From: Bacteroidota bacterium
Lineage (GTDB): Bacteria; Bacteroidota; Bacteroidia; Chitinophagales; Chitinophagaceae
Length of the DNA stretch: 64,000 bases
Direction of reading: 5' to 3'
Assembly: GCA_016715505.1 (NCBI GenBank)
Contig: JADJZY010000038.1
Location: forward strand, 35,556-99,555
The notes below the pieces were generated by a model that was not told where the DNA came from, ran no database searches, and saw only the letters and a list, made by a program, of their open reading frames with translations. The position numbers and the translations under genes were made by a program. Of this stretch, positions 29,871 to 39,604 are shown piece by piece. Each line of letters begins with the position of its first letter. The first letter of the stretch is position 1.

Positions 29871-30730
29871 TATTTATTGATGACTAAACGAGTAGGCGTA
29901 GGTCCTTGAATGGAATCGCGATCCCAGGCCTTTTTCACCAATTCAGTACAACCGAAATATACATCCCAGTAATCCGGTTGTTCGCAAAACGGCTGAATAG
30001 ATAATGTCACCATTCCATCTGCAACTTTCATCACACTCACACTAGGCTCCGGAACACGTAAGACTTTTGGATGGGTTAACACGGCTGAAATAGCTGATGT
30101 TTTTGCTTTGTCTACATCCTGACCGGGAGAAATGGCCATGGTTAAATCGACCCGCAAATTACCGTGGGTGGTGTAATTGGTGATAACACCCGTTGATAAA
30201 GGACCATTGGGTACAAATACCGTTTTATTATCTGCGGTTAAAACCGTTGTACTAAAAACGCCTTGCTCGGTAACTACACCGGTAATGCCTTGAGCCTCTA
30301 TCATATCCCCTACCTTAAAAGGCTTGAAAACCAGCATCATGACCCCTCCGGCCAAATTACCTAAAGTACCATTGAGGGCAGAACCTATTGCCACACCTGC
30401 ACCTACAATGAGGGCACCGAAAGCCGTTGTATCAACCCCTAAAATACCTGCAATAGAAACCAGCAACAAAATAGTGAGTGCCACTTTTACCAAGGATACC
30501 AGAAAAGTTTGCAGAGAAGCATCATAGGAACGGCGGGTGAGCACCTTTCGCATCATGCCCACTAATTTACCAATGAGCCATGAACCAATGATATAACAAA
30601 GGATGGCCCCCACCACATTGGGTGCATAATTTAAAACCTTATTTTTAATGATGTCGAAATAGCCCACTGCCTGGGATGTGACTTTGCCAACTTCCTGAGT
30701 GGCTTGGGTTGTAATTTGTAGTAGATACAT
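29870..30730 (-). CDS. mscS: MscS-type mechanosensitive ion channel
   Basis: 286 residues, the size of E. coli MscS. Three membrane segments (about 35-55, 75-97, 100-130); the third is the pore helix, rich in Gly and Ala (GAGVAIGSALNGTLGNLAGG). The beta domain follows with FKVGDMIEAQGITGVV and the conserved VPNGPLSTGVITNYT, then the C-terminal alpha/beta vestibule. It opens under membrane tension to release solutes during osmotic downshock. The stop codon TAG is made of two bases of the target duplication and the first base of the inserted element; before insertion it would have read TAA at the same codon. Protein therefore unchanged by the insertion. Confidence 0.95.
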   Translation of the reverse strand: MYLLQITTQATQEVGKVTSQAVGYFDIIKNKVLNYAPNVVGAILCYIIGSWLIGKLVGMMRKVLTRRSYDASLQTFLVSLVKVALTILLLVSIAGILGVDTTAFGALIVGAGVAIGSALNGTLGNLAGGVMMLVFKPFKVGDMIEAQGITGVVTEQGVFSTTVLTADNKTVFVPNGPLSTGVITNYTTHGNLRVDLTMAISPGQDVDKAKTSAISAVLTHPKVLRVPEPSVSVMKVADGMVTLSIQPFCEQPDYWDVYFGCTELVKKAWDRDSIQGPTPTRLVINK

Positions 30731-30910
30731 GTTTTTTCAATTTTAACTTGCAAGAATAGGGAATTTTTTGTTCTTGCTTCTATGGAGGTCATTAATGAAT
30801 CGTCAATAATTGTGAAGATGCCAATGAATTTAGGAGGTAGAACTGGAACAATGAACTGCGAATGGGTTTTGGGATGCCTGAAAAGAGCCGGGAATTCGAC
30901 GACCTTGTAT

Positions 30911-30918
30911 TAGCTTTG
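30911..30918 (+). promoter_or_regulatory. Bacteroidota -7 box TAGCTTTG before aspartate kinase
   Basis: Exact TAnnTTTG match nine bases before the ATG at 30928. It lies inside the longer open frame and so argues against the upstream start at 30862. Confidence 0.45.
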
Positions 30919-30927
30919 CGGCAAAGT

Positions 30928-32226
30928 ATGTCACAAGTATTTAAGTTTGGCGGAGCCTCGATAGAAACGCCGGAAAGAGCCCGAAATGTGGGCAAAATTA
31001 TCCAATCACATTTGCATGAATCACTGGTGGTGGTTATTTCTGCTAAAGGAAAAACAACCAATGCGTTGGAGCTGATAACACGATTCTTTTATGATGGAGA
31101 TCAGCGTGGTAGTCAGGAGTTATTCGAACAGCTGGAAAAGGACCATTTACAATATGCAAGGGAACTTTTAGAATCAGAAGATATTGCATTAGAAGAACAG
31201 CTGAAATCATTTTTTACGGAAATGGATTGGGTATTGAATGAAAAGCCCAACAAATCGTTCGACTATTACTACGATCAGATTGTTTGTATGGGCGAATTAT
31301 TATCAACCGCCATCATGGCTGCCTATTTGCGCAAGCAGGGCATGAAGGTTCAATGGCTGGACATTCGCGACTCCATTAAAACGGACGACACTTACCGGGA
31401 TGCCAATATCGACTGGGAATGGACGAGCACTTTGGTTAAAGATCATTTCCAACCCGCGTCTGGATCCATTATTTTAACCCAGGGATTTATTGGCTCTACC
31501 GATGAAAATAATAGTGTGACCCTGGGCCGTGAAGGGAGTGATTATACGGCCGCAGTTCTGGCCAATCTGTTGGACGCAGATGCATTGACCATTTGGAAGG
31601 ATGTGCCTAGTTTATTAAATGCCGACCCTAAAATTTTTCCGAACACTTTACCCATCGAGGAAATCAGTGTTCATGAAGTGATTGAGATGTCCTATTACGG
31701 TGCTCAGGTCATTCATCCGAAAACCATCAAACCACTGCGTAACAAAAATATCCCACTGTATGTGCGATGCTTTCTGGACCCAGAGAAAAAAGGCACTAAA
31801 ATCCATCAACCCAATCACCCCATTCAATATCCTCCGCTGATGGTGCTTAAAACCAAACAAATTTTACTACAAGTTACGACCCGTGATTTTTCGTTCATAA
31901 CAGAAGATAACCTGAGCCGAATTTATGAATTGTTTCACCGATGCAAGATAAAAATCAACCTCATTCAAAATGCTGCCATCAGCTTTGTAGCTTGTATTGA
32001 CAATCAAGAGGAGAAACTCGAAAAATTGTTGCTGGCGTTACAGGAAGAATATGAAGTTCGCCGCAATGAGGACCTCTTTTTATTTACAGTGAGGCATTAC
32101 ACACAGGATGTATTACGCGAGGAGCTCAAGAACAGAACCGTTCTGCTGACCCAAAAAACACGCAGCACCATACAAATGGTCGTTCAGATAGGAAAGCTAA
32201 CTTTAGAGATAGGCCATACGTCTTGA
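30928..32226 (+). CDS. lysC: Aspartate kinase
   Basis: About 432 residues from the ATG at 30928, giving MSQVFKFGGAS, with the nucleotide-binding KFGGAS at the start as in all aspartokinases. The earlier ATG at 30862 lies upstream of the promoter box and adds 22 unrelated residues. Other motifs: the amino-acid-kinase fold with GREGSDYTAAVLA (aspartate and ATP site) and VIEMSYYGAQVIHPKTI. A regulatory tail follows with two ACT domains (about residues 300-430) that would sense lysine or threonine. First step of lysine, threonine, methionine and diaminopimelate synthesis. Monofunctional: no homoserine dehydrogenase is fused. Intact. Confidence 0.95.
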   Translation: MSQVFKFGGASIETPERARNVGKIIQSHLHESLVVVISAKGKTTNALELITRFFYDGDQRGSQELFEQLEKDHLQYARELLESEDIALEEQLKSFFTEMDWVLNEKPNKSFDYYYDQIVCMGELLSTAIMAAYLRKQGMKVQWLDIRDSIKTDDTYRDANIDWEWTSTLVKDHFQPASGSIILTQGFIGSTDENNSVTLGREGSDYTAAVLANLLDADALTIWKDVPSLLNADPKIFPNTLPIEEISVHEVIEMSYYGAQVIHPKTIKPLRNKNIPLYVRCFLDPEKKGTKIHQPNHPIQYPPLMVLKTKQILLQVTTRDFSFITEDNLSRIYELFHRCKIKINLIQNAAISFVACIDNQEEKLEKLLLALQEEYEVRRNEDLFLFTVRHYTQDVLREELKNRTVLLTQKTRSTIQMVVQIGKLTLEIGHTS

Positions 32227-32239
32227 TGGAAGAAATCCC

Positions 32240-32247
32240 TATCTTTG
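32240..32247 (+). promoter_or_regulatory. Bacteroidota -7 box TATCTTTG
   Basis: Exact TAnnTTTG match 26 bases ahead of the ATG at 32274 and just after the aspartate kinase stop; supports the later start of the FG-GAP gene. Confidence 0.45.
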
Positions 32248-32273
32248 GGAATATCCGCTTAATCTTTCATCAT

Positions 32274-34570
32274 ATGCATAAATCCTTTGTGACACTTTTT
32301 TTCACCATGGTCAGTTTTTGCCATGTTCAGGCACAATTTCAAGGCCCTGTATATGAATCTTTTCAAAATGCCACGCTTACCGAGGGCTCTTATAGTATGA
32401 GTGCTCCCTGGTGTGGAGGAGTAAATGCGACACAATTGAGTTTGGCCGACCTGAATCAGGATGGTAAAAATGATTTGGTTTTGTACGATCACCTCAATCT
32501 TTTGGTACGTACATTTATTAATACCGGTTCTGCGGGCAATCCCCGATATACATATGCCCCAAAATATGAAGCCAATTTTCCGGAAATATGGTATTACCTC
32601 ATCCTCAAAGATTATAATTGCGATGGTATTCCCGACCTTTTTCACAAGGGTATTTTCGGGGTATCGGTTTACAAAGGTTATTACCAGAATAACGAATTAA
32701 AATTTACATTTTACCGCGATTTATTTTTCCCGGGGCAAAATGGTCCTGTGAATGTATATGTGCAACCAGGAGATATTCCGGCCATTGTAGATATTGATAA
32801 AGATGGCGATTTGGATATTTTATCTTTTGAAGTACTGGGTGCTCAATTGCCCTATTACCGAAATATGCGTGTTGAAGAAGGTCTGCCTTGCGATAGCATG
32901 CGTATGGTCCTCTCCACCAATTGCTGGGGGCAGTTTTATCAAACGATTTATCAGGGCGTTATTTTAAACAGCCTTTGCAAAGGCAATGAAGGCGGCTCGA
33001 ATAAAAAACAACGTCATACCGGAAATTGTATTGAGTTTCTGGATATTGAAGGAGATGGTGATCTGGATTTTATCGGTGGAAATATTACATTCAACACGGC
33101 TCAATTACTTTTTAACAATGGTTCCGGTATCGTCAATGCGCAGGATTCCATGTATAATATGAACGGGCATGTACTCAACCTCCCGGTGTGGCCTGTGCCC
33201 AATCATGTGGATTTTGATCAGGACGGTGATAAGGATTTGCTCTTTAGCGTACACACCGAAGGAATTAGTTCGGCCAATTATGAAACCATTACTTTATACA
33301 AAAACTTGGGCACGGATGCCAATCCGAATTTTGTTTATCAGCACGATACCTTGCTGATGAATGACATGATTGACCGCGGTTCGTATAGTTATCCGAGCTT
33401 TTTGACTTTAATAAAGATGGCAAACCCGATTTATTTGTTGGCAGCGAAGGCATGCTGAATAATAGCACCGGACAAACGAACGCGCGTCTTTCCTATTATA
33501 AAAACACCTCAAGCTCAGGAAATATCTCTTTTGAATTGGTGACCCACGATTTTTTGGGGATGGGTATCTTTAACTTTCCCGGTATTTTTCCAACATTTGG
33601 AGATGTAACCGGCGATAATATTGCTGATTTGGTTTTTGGAACGACCAAAGGAACCATTGGTGTTTATAAAAACTATGCCGCCAACAATAGCGTAACGCCA
33701 AATTTCCTGTTTATGATAGATAGTTTACCGGGTGTATTTGTGAGCAAACACAGTACTCCGGCTGTTTATGATGTGGATCAGGATGGGAAAACAGATTTAC
33801 TGGTGGGTGAAAGATCGGGCAGAATAGCGCTCTTCCGGGATACAAGTTCAACATCAACCAAAAAATTAGCTTTGACAACCATTAACTATGGTAATATCAA
33901 ATCAGGAAGTGCTTCAGAATTGTTTGGATTTTCGGCACCCACGATCGCCAAAATGGATAACCTTGAAAAAGAATATTTAGTAGTAGGAAATATAGATGGA
34001 ACCATCGAACGTTATGATAGTTTTACAAATAACTGGGGAACAATTCCACGCATCGATTCCAATTATTCTTTCATCAAAGTTCCGAATCGTTCCGCACCCG
34101 CCATTGCAGATATTGATGGTGATGGAAAATATGAAATGCTGGTAGGAAACAAATTGGGCGGATTACGTTTATACAAACAAATGTTGACCGTTACGGATGT
34201 AGCTTCAGAAATCAGCAATTTGCCCTTACAAATTCAAGTTTACCCGAATCCGGCAGATGATGGCTTCTATGTTTTGTATCTCGACGCTCATGGAGCCCGG
34301 CAAACTTCCATCAGGCTTTTTGACTTATCCGGAAGATTGGTGATCAATAAAACTTTTCATCAACAAACACAATTGTATGTGTCAATGAATGGCTTACAAT
34401 CCGGCTTATATCTCTGCGAAATAAACGCAGATGGAAAAAAAGCCGTGCGTAAAATATTTAAAAAAAGTACCCTTTTGCCCCTAAAATATTTTCTCCTTCA
34501 CCAGGATTGTTTTAAAATACCTACTCCATCACTGGTGCAGCTTCGGTTATTTCGGCCCCTATTTTTTTAA
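32274..34570 (+). CDS. Secreted FG-GAP repeat protein with type IX secretion sorting tail, one frame break
   Basis: About 765 residues. From ATG 32274 the protein has the signal peptide MHKSFVTLFFTMVSFCHVQAQ; the upstream start at 32223 precedes the promoter box. The body is a beta-propeller of FG-GAP/VCBS-type repeats with calcium-loop motifs (DLNQDGKNDLV, DIDKDGDLDIL, DFDQDGDKDLL, DIDGDGKYEML). The end carries a Por secretion tail: VYPNPADDGF, IRLFDLSGRLV, GLYLCEI. It is probably exported by type IX secretion and attached to or released from the surface. The frame breaks near 33403; adding one T to the T5 run gives FDFNKDGKPDLFVG, another repeat. The last 35 or so residues after VRKIFKK look unnatural and overlap the opposite gene, so a second break near 34460 is likely. 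Confidence 0.85.
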
Positions 34571-35342
34571 GCTCAAAGTCTTTTAAACCTTTGTTGAGAT
34601 CGCCCTGGGTTTGAAATTGACCGGAAGTCGCTAAAGTCCGAATACGCCATGAAAGAAAGGCCTCTCCATGCTGAATAGCAGTTTTCTTCAGGCTCTCATT
34701 CAATATTTTTGATGCTTTCTGAAATTCTGTTCCAATCACGGCTTGTATCTGAGCATCATAATGGCTCACATCCCGCGAAATGATTTTTTTACCGCCTTCA
34801 TATGTTCGTACCCAGGTATTTTCAGCACATAATCGGGCCCATTCATCCCCATCTGTTTCAAATTCCGAAGGTGTCACTTCCCGCAATAGTCGTTTGGTTT
34901 TAATAAACTCACGGGCAGGTATTTGTGCAAAAGTATTCGGATAAAAAAGTTGCCCCTTTTCATTTAAAAATGGTAATCCGCTAATGGCAATGATATGTAG
35001 CATGCCCGGATAGGCTTTAAAATAGGGCAAAATGCGGTAGTAAGCGCAAACGTCCATGGCACAAGGTGATAGCCAAAAACACACGGGTTCTTCTTCGGCC
35101 ACAGCTCTTTCTATCCACGCTTTCAGGGCAGCATCTTCCTGCATACTTTCCTGCGACTCAGGATTGAGTATTTGTAGATATGCGGTGCGCAATTCATCGA
35201 ACGACTGACCTTCTTCCATCATAATCGGACCTAAAGCCAACTGATCATTGAAGACCAAAATTTCGCCTCTCAGATTTTCATCGAGTTCAAAAGCATTTTT
35301 TAAATTATCAGCAGCTGCCTGTCCGGCCATTATATGCATCAT
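34521..35342 (-). CDS. DUF1835 domain protein
   Basis: 273 residues. The N-terminal half (MHIMAGQAAADNLKNAF, LVFNDQLALGPI, VCFWLSPCAMDVCAYYRIL) matches the DUF1835 pattern, and the C-terminal helical part corresponds to the usual partner region. No biochemical role is known for the family. The start lies 4 bases after the parE stop, so the two genes are co-transcribed. The 3' end overlaps the apparent end of the FG-GAP gene by about 50 bases, which I attribute to a frame error in that gene. The second Met (residue 2) could equally be the start. Confidence 0.75.
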   Translation of the reverse strand: MMHIMAGQAAADNLKNAFELDENLRGEILVFNDQLALGPIMMEEGQSFDELRTAYLQILNPESQESMQEDAALKAWIERAVAEEEPVCFWLSPCAMDVCAYYRILPYFKAYPGMLHIIAISGLPFLNEKGQLFYPNTFAQIPAREFIKTKRLLREVTPSEFETDGDEWARLCAENTWVRTYEGGKKIISRDVSHYDAQIQAVIGTEFQKASKILNESLKKTAIQHGEAFLSWRIRTLATSGQFQTQGDLNKGLKDFELKKIGAEITEAAPVME

Positions 35343-35346
35343 ACGC

Positions 35347-37227
35347 TTAAATTAAAACTTCGTCGGTGGCATCAACCTCCACCCTTAAATGATTAATAAT
35401 AAATTCTTGTCGCTGTGGAGTATTCTTACCCATGTAATATTCCAGTAATTTTTGAATATGGGCTTCTCCTGCTAAAAGTACCGGCTCCTTGCGGATATTT
35501 TCACCGATAAACTCAGCAAATTCTCCCGGCGAAATTTCACCCAAGCCTTTGAAGCGGGTAATCTCCGGTCGGCCACTCAGGGCTTTAACCGCTTGTTGTT
35601 TTTCAGTTTCCGAATAACAATAAATCGTTTGTTTTTTGTCTCTCACCCGAAACAAAGGCGTTTCAAGAATATAGACATGACCATTTCTGACTAAATCCGG
35701 GAAAAACTGCAAAAAGAAAGTCATCACCAACAAACGAATATGCATACCGTCCACATCCGCATCGGTGGCAATTACGATATTGTTGTATCTCAATCCTTCA
35801 ATGCCTTGTTCAATATTGAGGGCGTGTTGCAGTAAATTCATCTCTTCATTTTCATACACCACTTTTTTACTCATTCCAAAACAGTTCAGGGGTTTCCCTT
35901 TTAAACTGAACACAGCCTGCGTTTCAACATTGCGCGATTTGGTAATAGATCCACTTGCACTGTCTCCTTCGGTAATGAATATGGTTGTTTCAAGTCGTTT
36001 AATTTCCAGTTCGGCTTTGTTTTTACCTTCCGGCACATCATCAAAATGAAATTTACAATCACGTAATTTACGATTATGCAAATTGGCTTTTTTAGCCCGC
36101 TCATTGGCGATTTTTTTAATCCCGCTCAATTCCTTTCGTTCATGCTCGCTTTGCTCAATTCTTTTTTTAATGGCTTCTGCAACAGCCGGATTACGATGCA
36201 GGAAATTATCCAGTTCTTTCGATAAAAAATCCTGCATAAAACTTTTCACCGATGGACCTTTTTCGTCCATATTCACACTTCCCAGCTTGGTTTTAGTCTG
36301 ACTTTCAAATACCGGCTCTACCACCCTCACACTCACAGCGGCTACTATACTTTGACGAATATCACTGGCCTCATAATCTTTTTTATAAAATTCGCGAATG
36401 GTTTTCACAAATGCCTCTCGAAAGGCCTGTTGATGGGTTCCCCCCTGCGTGGTATGTTGTCCATTTACAAACGAATAAATTTCTTCGCCATAATCATTGC
36501 TATGGGTGAGGGCAATTTCCACATCAGGCCCTTTCAGATGCATGATGGGATATCGAATTTCATCCGGATTGGTTTTACGCTGAAGCAAATCGAGCAATCC
36601 ATTTTTCGATACAAACTTTTTACCATTAAATACAATTTGCAGCCCGGCATTGAGGTAACAATAATTCCATATTTGGTTTTCGATATACTCCTCAATGTAT
36701 TTGTAATGCTTAAAAATTGTTTCATCCGGGGTAAAATAAATTTCCGTTCCGTTAGGCTCTTTGGTGGGCGTTTCTTTATGTTCCTGAACCAAAACACCCC
36801 GCTCAAATTCGGCCAATTTCATTTTCCCTTCCCGAATACTGCGCACTTTAAATTGTTTACTCAAGGCATTCACGGCCTTGGTACCTACCCCATTTAAACC
36901 GACCGATTTCTGAAAAGCATTGCTATCGTATTTGGCCCCTGTATTTATTTTACTCACCACGTCTACCACTTTGCCCAAGGGAATTCCGCGACCATAATCG
37001 CGTACCATCACCTCTCCCGACTTCACTTCCACCTCAATCTGACGGCCAAAACCCATGGTATGTTCGTCGATACAGTTATCAATCACCTCTTTGAGTAATA
37101 CATAAATACCATCATCCACACTACTGCCATCACCCAATTTACCAATGTACATCCCGGGTCGAAGCCGGATATGCTCCTTCCAATCGAGCGACTTAATCGA
37201 ACTCTCGTCGTATTTCACTTCTGCCAT
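35347..37227 (-). CDS. parE: DNA topoisomerase IV subunit B (ParE)
   Basis: 626 residues, type IIA topoisomerase ATPase subunit that decatenates chromosomes with ParC. The GHKL ATPase motifs are visible: VLLKEVIDNCIDE (the Bergerat Glu/Asn), DYGRGIPLG, GLNGVGTKAVNALS, and QTTxG-type HTTQGGTH. The TOPRIM domain has EGDSASG, DADVDGMHIR and the closing RFKGLGEISP. The DIxR-type features and the short length without the gyrase insert favour ParE over GyrB, and the sequence fits the Bacteroidota ParE type. Its partner parC is not in the window. A TAGATTTG box lies 20 bases before the ATG. Intact. Confidence 0.92.
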   Translation of the reverse strand: MAEVKYDESSIKSLDWKEHIRLRPGMYIGKLGDGSSVDDGIYVLLKEVIDNCIDEHTMGFGRQIEVEVKSGEVMVRDYGRGIPLGKVVDVVSKINTGAKYDSNAFQKSVGLNGVGTKAVNALSKQFKVRSIREGKMKLAEFERGVLVQEHKETPTKEPNGTEIYFTPDETIFKHYKYIEEYIENQIWNYCYLNAGLQIVFNGKKFVSKNGLLDLLQRKTNPDEIRYPIMHLKGPDVEIALTHSNDYGEEIYSFVNGQHTTQGGTHQQAFREAFVKTIREFYKKDYEASDIRQSIVAAVSVRVVEPVFESQTKTKLGSVNMDEKGPSVKSFMQDFLSKELDNFLHRNPAVAEAIKKRIEQSEHERKELSGIKKIANERAKKANLHNRKLRDCKFHFDDVPEGKNKAELEIKRLETTIFITEGDSASGSITKSRNVETQAVFSLKGKPLNCFGMSKKVVYENEEMNLLQHALNIEQGIEGLRYNNIVIATDADVDGMHIRLLVMTFFLQFFPDLVRNGHVYILETPLFRVRDKKQTIYCYSETEKQQAVKALSGRPEITRFKGLGEISPGEFAEFIGENIRKEPVLLAGEAHIQKLLEYYMGKNTPQRQEFIINHLRVEVDATDEVLI

Positions 37228-37246
37228 ATAATTCCAGTACTTTCGG

Positions 37247-37254
37247 CAAATCTA
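37247..37254 (-). promoter_or_regulatory. Bacteroidota -7 box TAGATTTG before parE
   Basis: Exact TAnnTTTG match on the minus strand, 19 bases upstream of the parE ATG. Confidence 0.45.
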
Positions 37255-37366
37255 TACTTTGCGCGTCGGAGGGAGGCCCCGATGTTATACACAATAAAGT
37301 GGAAAAATTACAGGTAAAATGACATAAGTCATCGAGGAAAAGTCACAAAAGGCTACATTTATGGTT

Positions 37367-37374
37367 TACCTTTG
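37367..37374 (+). promoter_or_regulatory. Bacteroidota -7 box TACCTTTG before desaturase
   Basis: Exact TAnnTTTG match inside the longer open frame that starts at 37361; the real start should therefore be the ATG at 37397. Confidence 0.5.
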
Positions 37375-37396
37375 TGCACAAATAGAAATTGATCAT

Positions 37397-38491
37397 ATGT
37401 CAAAAGTCACCTTTCGGAAAAACAATACGCAGTTTTACAGCACATTAAAATCCAGGGTAGATGCTTATTTTAAAAACAACAATCTCGATAAAACGGGCAA
37501 TTGGAGTTTGTATATTAAGTCATTGATTTTGATTCCCCTGGCCTTCGGACTGTTTTTTTCAGTTTTATACTTCCACGAAACCTTGCCGGTTTATGCTTCA
37601 TTAACCATGTGTGGTATTCTCGGTTTGGTTTTCGCTTCCATCGGTTTTAACGTCATGCATGATGCCTGTCATGGTTCTTATAGTAAAAAACAGTGGCTCA
37701 ACGATCTCATGGGATACAGCCTCAATATCATGGGTGGAAATGCCTTTATCTGGAAACAAAAACACAATATCATTCACCATACGTACACCAATGTGGATGG
37801 TATTGACGATGATATTGCAAAAAGTCCGGTCATTCGTCAATGTCATACCCAAACCTGGGCACCTGCGCATCGCTGGCAACATATTTATGTGTTTGTCGTT
37901 TATGCCATTTCTTCTATTGCCTGGGTGTTCGTCATGGATTTTCAAAAATATTTATCTCGTCATATCTACCGCACTAAAATGGGGGATGTAGATAAAAAAG
38001 AACAAGTCATCTTCTGGACCAGCAAATTGTATTACCTCTTGGTGTTTATCCTTTTACCTATTTGGGTGGTCGGATTCAAAGCCTGGATCATTGGTTTTGC
38101 AGTTATGCATGTTACCATGGGACTTTCACTGGCCTTAACCTTTCAGTTGGCGCATGTGGTAGAAGGTGCCCATTTTGAAGAAGCTTATGACGATAAAAAC
38201 ATCGAAAACGACTGGGCTATTCATCAGGTGATGACGACCGCCAATTTCGCCCCTAAAAATTTATTGGTTCGCTGGTATGTTGGAGGCTTGAATTATCAAA
38301 TCGAACATCATTTATTCCCAAAAATCAGTCATGTGCATTATCCGGCCTTGAGTGAAATCGTCAAAGAAGTTTGTAAGGAATATGGTATCGTTTATAACGA
38401 ATTCCAAACTACCCGTAGTGCCATCGTCTCTCACCTGAAAATGATGAAAGAATTTGGCAATACTCCGCCACAGGTGCAAACTGCTGCTTAA
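37397..38491 (+). CDS. Membrane fatty acid (acyl-CoA/lipid) desaturase
   Basis: 364 residues from the ATG at 37397 (MSKVTFRKNNTQFY). The di-iron histidine boxes are all present: HDACHGS near residue 85, KHNIIHHTYTN near residue 120, and QIEHHLFP near residue 300. The last has Gln in place of the first His, as in front-end (delta-5/6-type) desaturases. Four membrane segments lie between the boxes. It inserts a double bond into membrane fatty acyl chains using O2 and an external electron donor; no cytochrome b5 domain is fused. It probably adjusts membrane fluidity. Own promoter; intact. Confidence 0.93.
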   Translation: MSKVTFRKNNTQFYSTLKSRVDAYFKNNNLDKTGNWSLYIKSLILIPLAFGLFFSVLYFHETLPVYASLTMCGILGLVFASIGFNVMHDACHGSYSKKQWLNDLMGYSLNIMGGNAFIWKQKHNIIHHTYTNVDGIDDDIAKSPVIRQCHTQTWAPAHRWQHIYVFVVYAISSIAWVFVMDFQKYLSRHIYRTKMGDVDKKEQVIFWTSKLYYLLVFILLPIWVVGFKAWIIGFAVMHVTMGLSLALTFQLAHVVEGAHFEEAYDDKNIENDWAIHQVMTTANFAPKNLLVRWYVGGLNYQIEHHLFPKISHVHYPALSEIVKEVCKEYGIVYNEFQTTRSAIVSHLKMMKEFGNTPPQVQTAA

Positions 38492-38914
38492 TTGCTTTTT
38501 TACATTCCATGTTACCCCTTCGAAATAATTGGGGTGCCTGTCGCCGATGCACAGTTTTATGTTCCTAAACATGTATGACTTCGGCGCCACCGGGCTGTCC
38601 GCGCTAGTCCGCACTCCTGCATGCAACTCACGTCATTTACTTCTTTGAGCAATGTTGCAGGGGCTCCAAGTGTACTGCCTTCAATGCGGCGCTAGCTAGC
38701 TACCATCCCTGGCACAGTGCTTGGTGCCAAACAATATCAGTGGCTCAATTTCAATTCTCTCCAAAACACCAGCGATCACTCCATTTCCAAAACAATCATC
38801 AATTTGGCAATGTTACAATGAAATTCTTCACAACTTGTTTCCCATTGTGAAGCTTCAATACCCTATCATTTTTGAATATCTCAACATGTGGGCTTGTATC
38901 CCTACTTTTAGTCT
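38492..38914 (+). other. 423-bp gene-free stretch with a GC-rich, palindrome-rich block
   Basis: From about 38535 to 38735 the sequence is much richer in G+C than its surroundings and contains short palindromes (GCTAGCTAGC, a TGGCAC/GTGCCA hairpin, CCTG...CAAC paired with GTTGCAGG). No open frame convinces. The rest is AT-rich with the upstream region of the DUF4397 gene; a near-match TACTTTTA to the -7 box precedes that start. Confidence 0.5.
38535..38735. repeat. GC-rich intergenic repeat-like block
   Basis: Composition differs sharply from neighbours and short inverted repeats are dense, as in dispersed intergenic repeats. I have a vague recollection of similar blocks in other Bacteroidota but no proof. 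Confidence 0.35.
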
Positions 38915-39604
38915 ATGAAACAAGTACAAATTTTAGGGCTGCTAAGCATTTTAATCATTCAATTTTCGGCTTGCACAAAACAGACCACTTGCTCCAAAGT
39001 ACCAATACCTGAAAACAAACCGGGCTATGTGCAATTGATACATGCCTGTCCTGCTTTACCCGGCATCAAGCTATGGCAAGGTGAATCATCACTTCAATCG
39101 GTTGGCAATTATTATAAAAGTAATACCCACTATATTCCGGTAAATTCAGGTCCTGTTGCATTTAGTGTAAAACGATCAGCCAATAATTTGCTCTTAGCTT
39201 CGTATGATAACCAATTAACCCCCAATAAATATTATTCGCTTTTCACTACCTGCGATTCCTTGTACAATTTTATCCCTTTACTCATTCCGGATAACCCGCT
39301 GCCTAACGATGATTCAAAGGCCCAATTAAGAATTGTAAATATTCTTTCCACTGCCGAAAGCATCGAAGTTTCTTCAAGCGATCAAACTTTGGAACAATTA
39401 GATGCCAGACAAGGCAGCCCTTACAAGTATTATCATCCCGGCCAGCTCACCTTATCGGTTAAAAATAGCCGAACCAGCAGCGTTATCCTCAAAAATGTGC
39501 TTCTTTCGCTGGATGCAGGTCGAAATTACACTTTATACATCAATGGATTCACGAATCAAGCTGGCGCATTCGGTGCAGACGCCATTTTGATGGTGAATCA
39601 TTAA
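38915..39604 (+). CDS. DUF4397 domain lipoprotein
   Basis: 229 residues. Lipoprotein signal with cysteine at FSAC (about residue 20). The body matches DUF4397, a cell-surface beta-sandwich family: YVQLIHACPALPGIKLWQ near residue 40, then strands ending in YIPVNSGPVAFSV, and a second copy-like unit AQLRIVNILSTAESIEV near residue 138. The function of the family is unknown; it is probably exposed on the outer membrane. Stand-alone between two gene-free stretches. Intact. Confidence 0.8.
   Translation: MKQVQILGLLSILIIQFSACTKQTTCSKVPIPENKPGYVQLIHACPALPGIKLWQGESSLQSVGNYYKSNTHYIPVNSGPVAFSVKRSANNLLLASYDNQLTPNKYYSLFTTCDSLYNFIPLLIPDNPLPNDDSKAQLRIVNILSTAESIEVSSSDQTLEQLDARQGSPYKYYHPGQLTLSVKNSRTSSVILKNVLLSLDAGRNYTLYINGFTNQAGAFGADAILMVNH

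Noticed and set aside
30731..30927. Riboswitch (lysine-type) before aspartate kinase
   Set aside because: The promoter box lies only nine bases before the ATG, leaving no room for an aptamer, and no conserved lysine-box pattern is seen.
34460..34570. Genuine C-terminal extension of the FG-GAP protein
   Set aside because: Por sorting tails end shortly after the VRKIF-type motif; the extra residues overlap the opposite gene and look like read-through after an indel.
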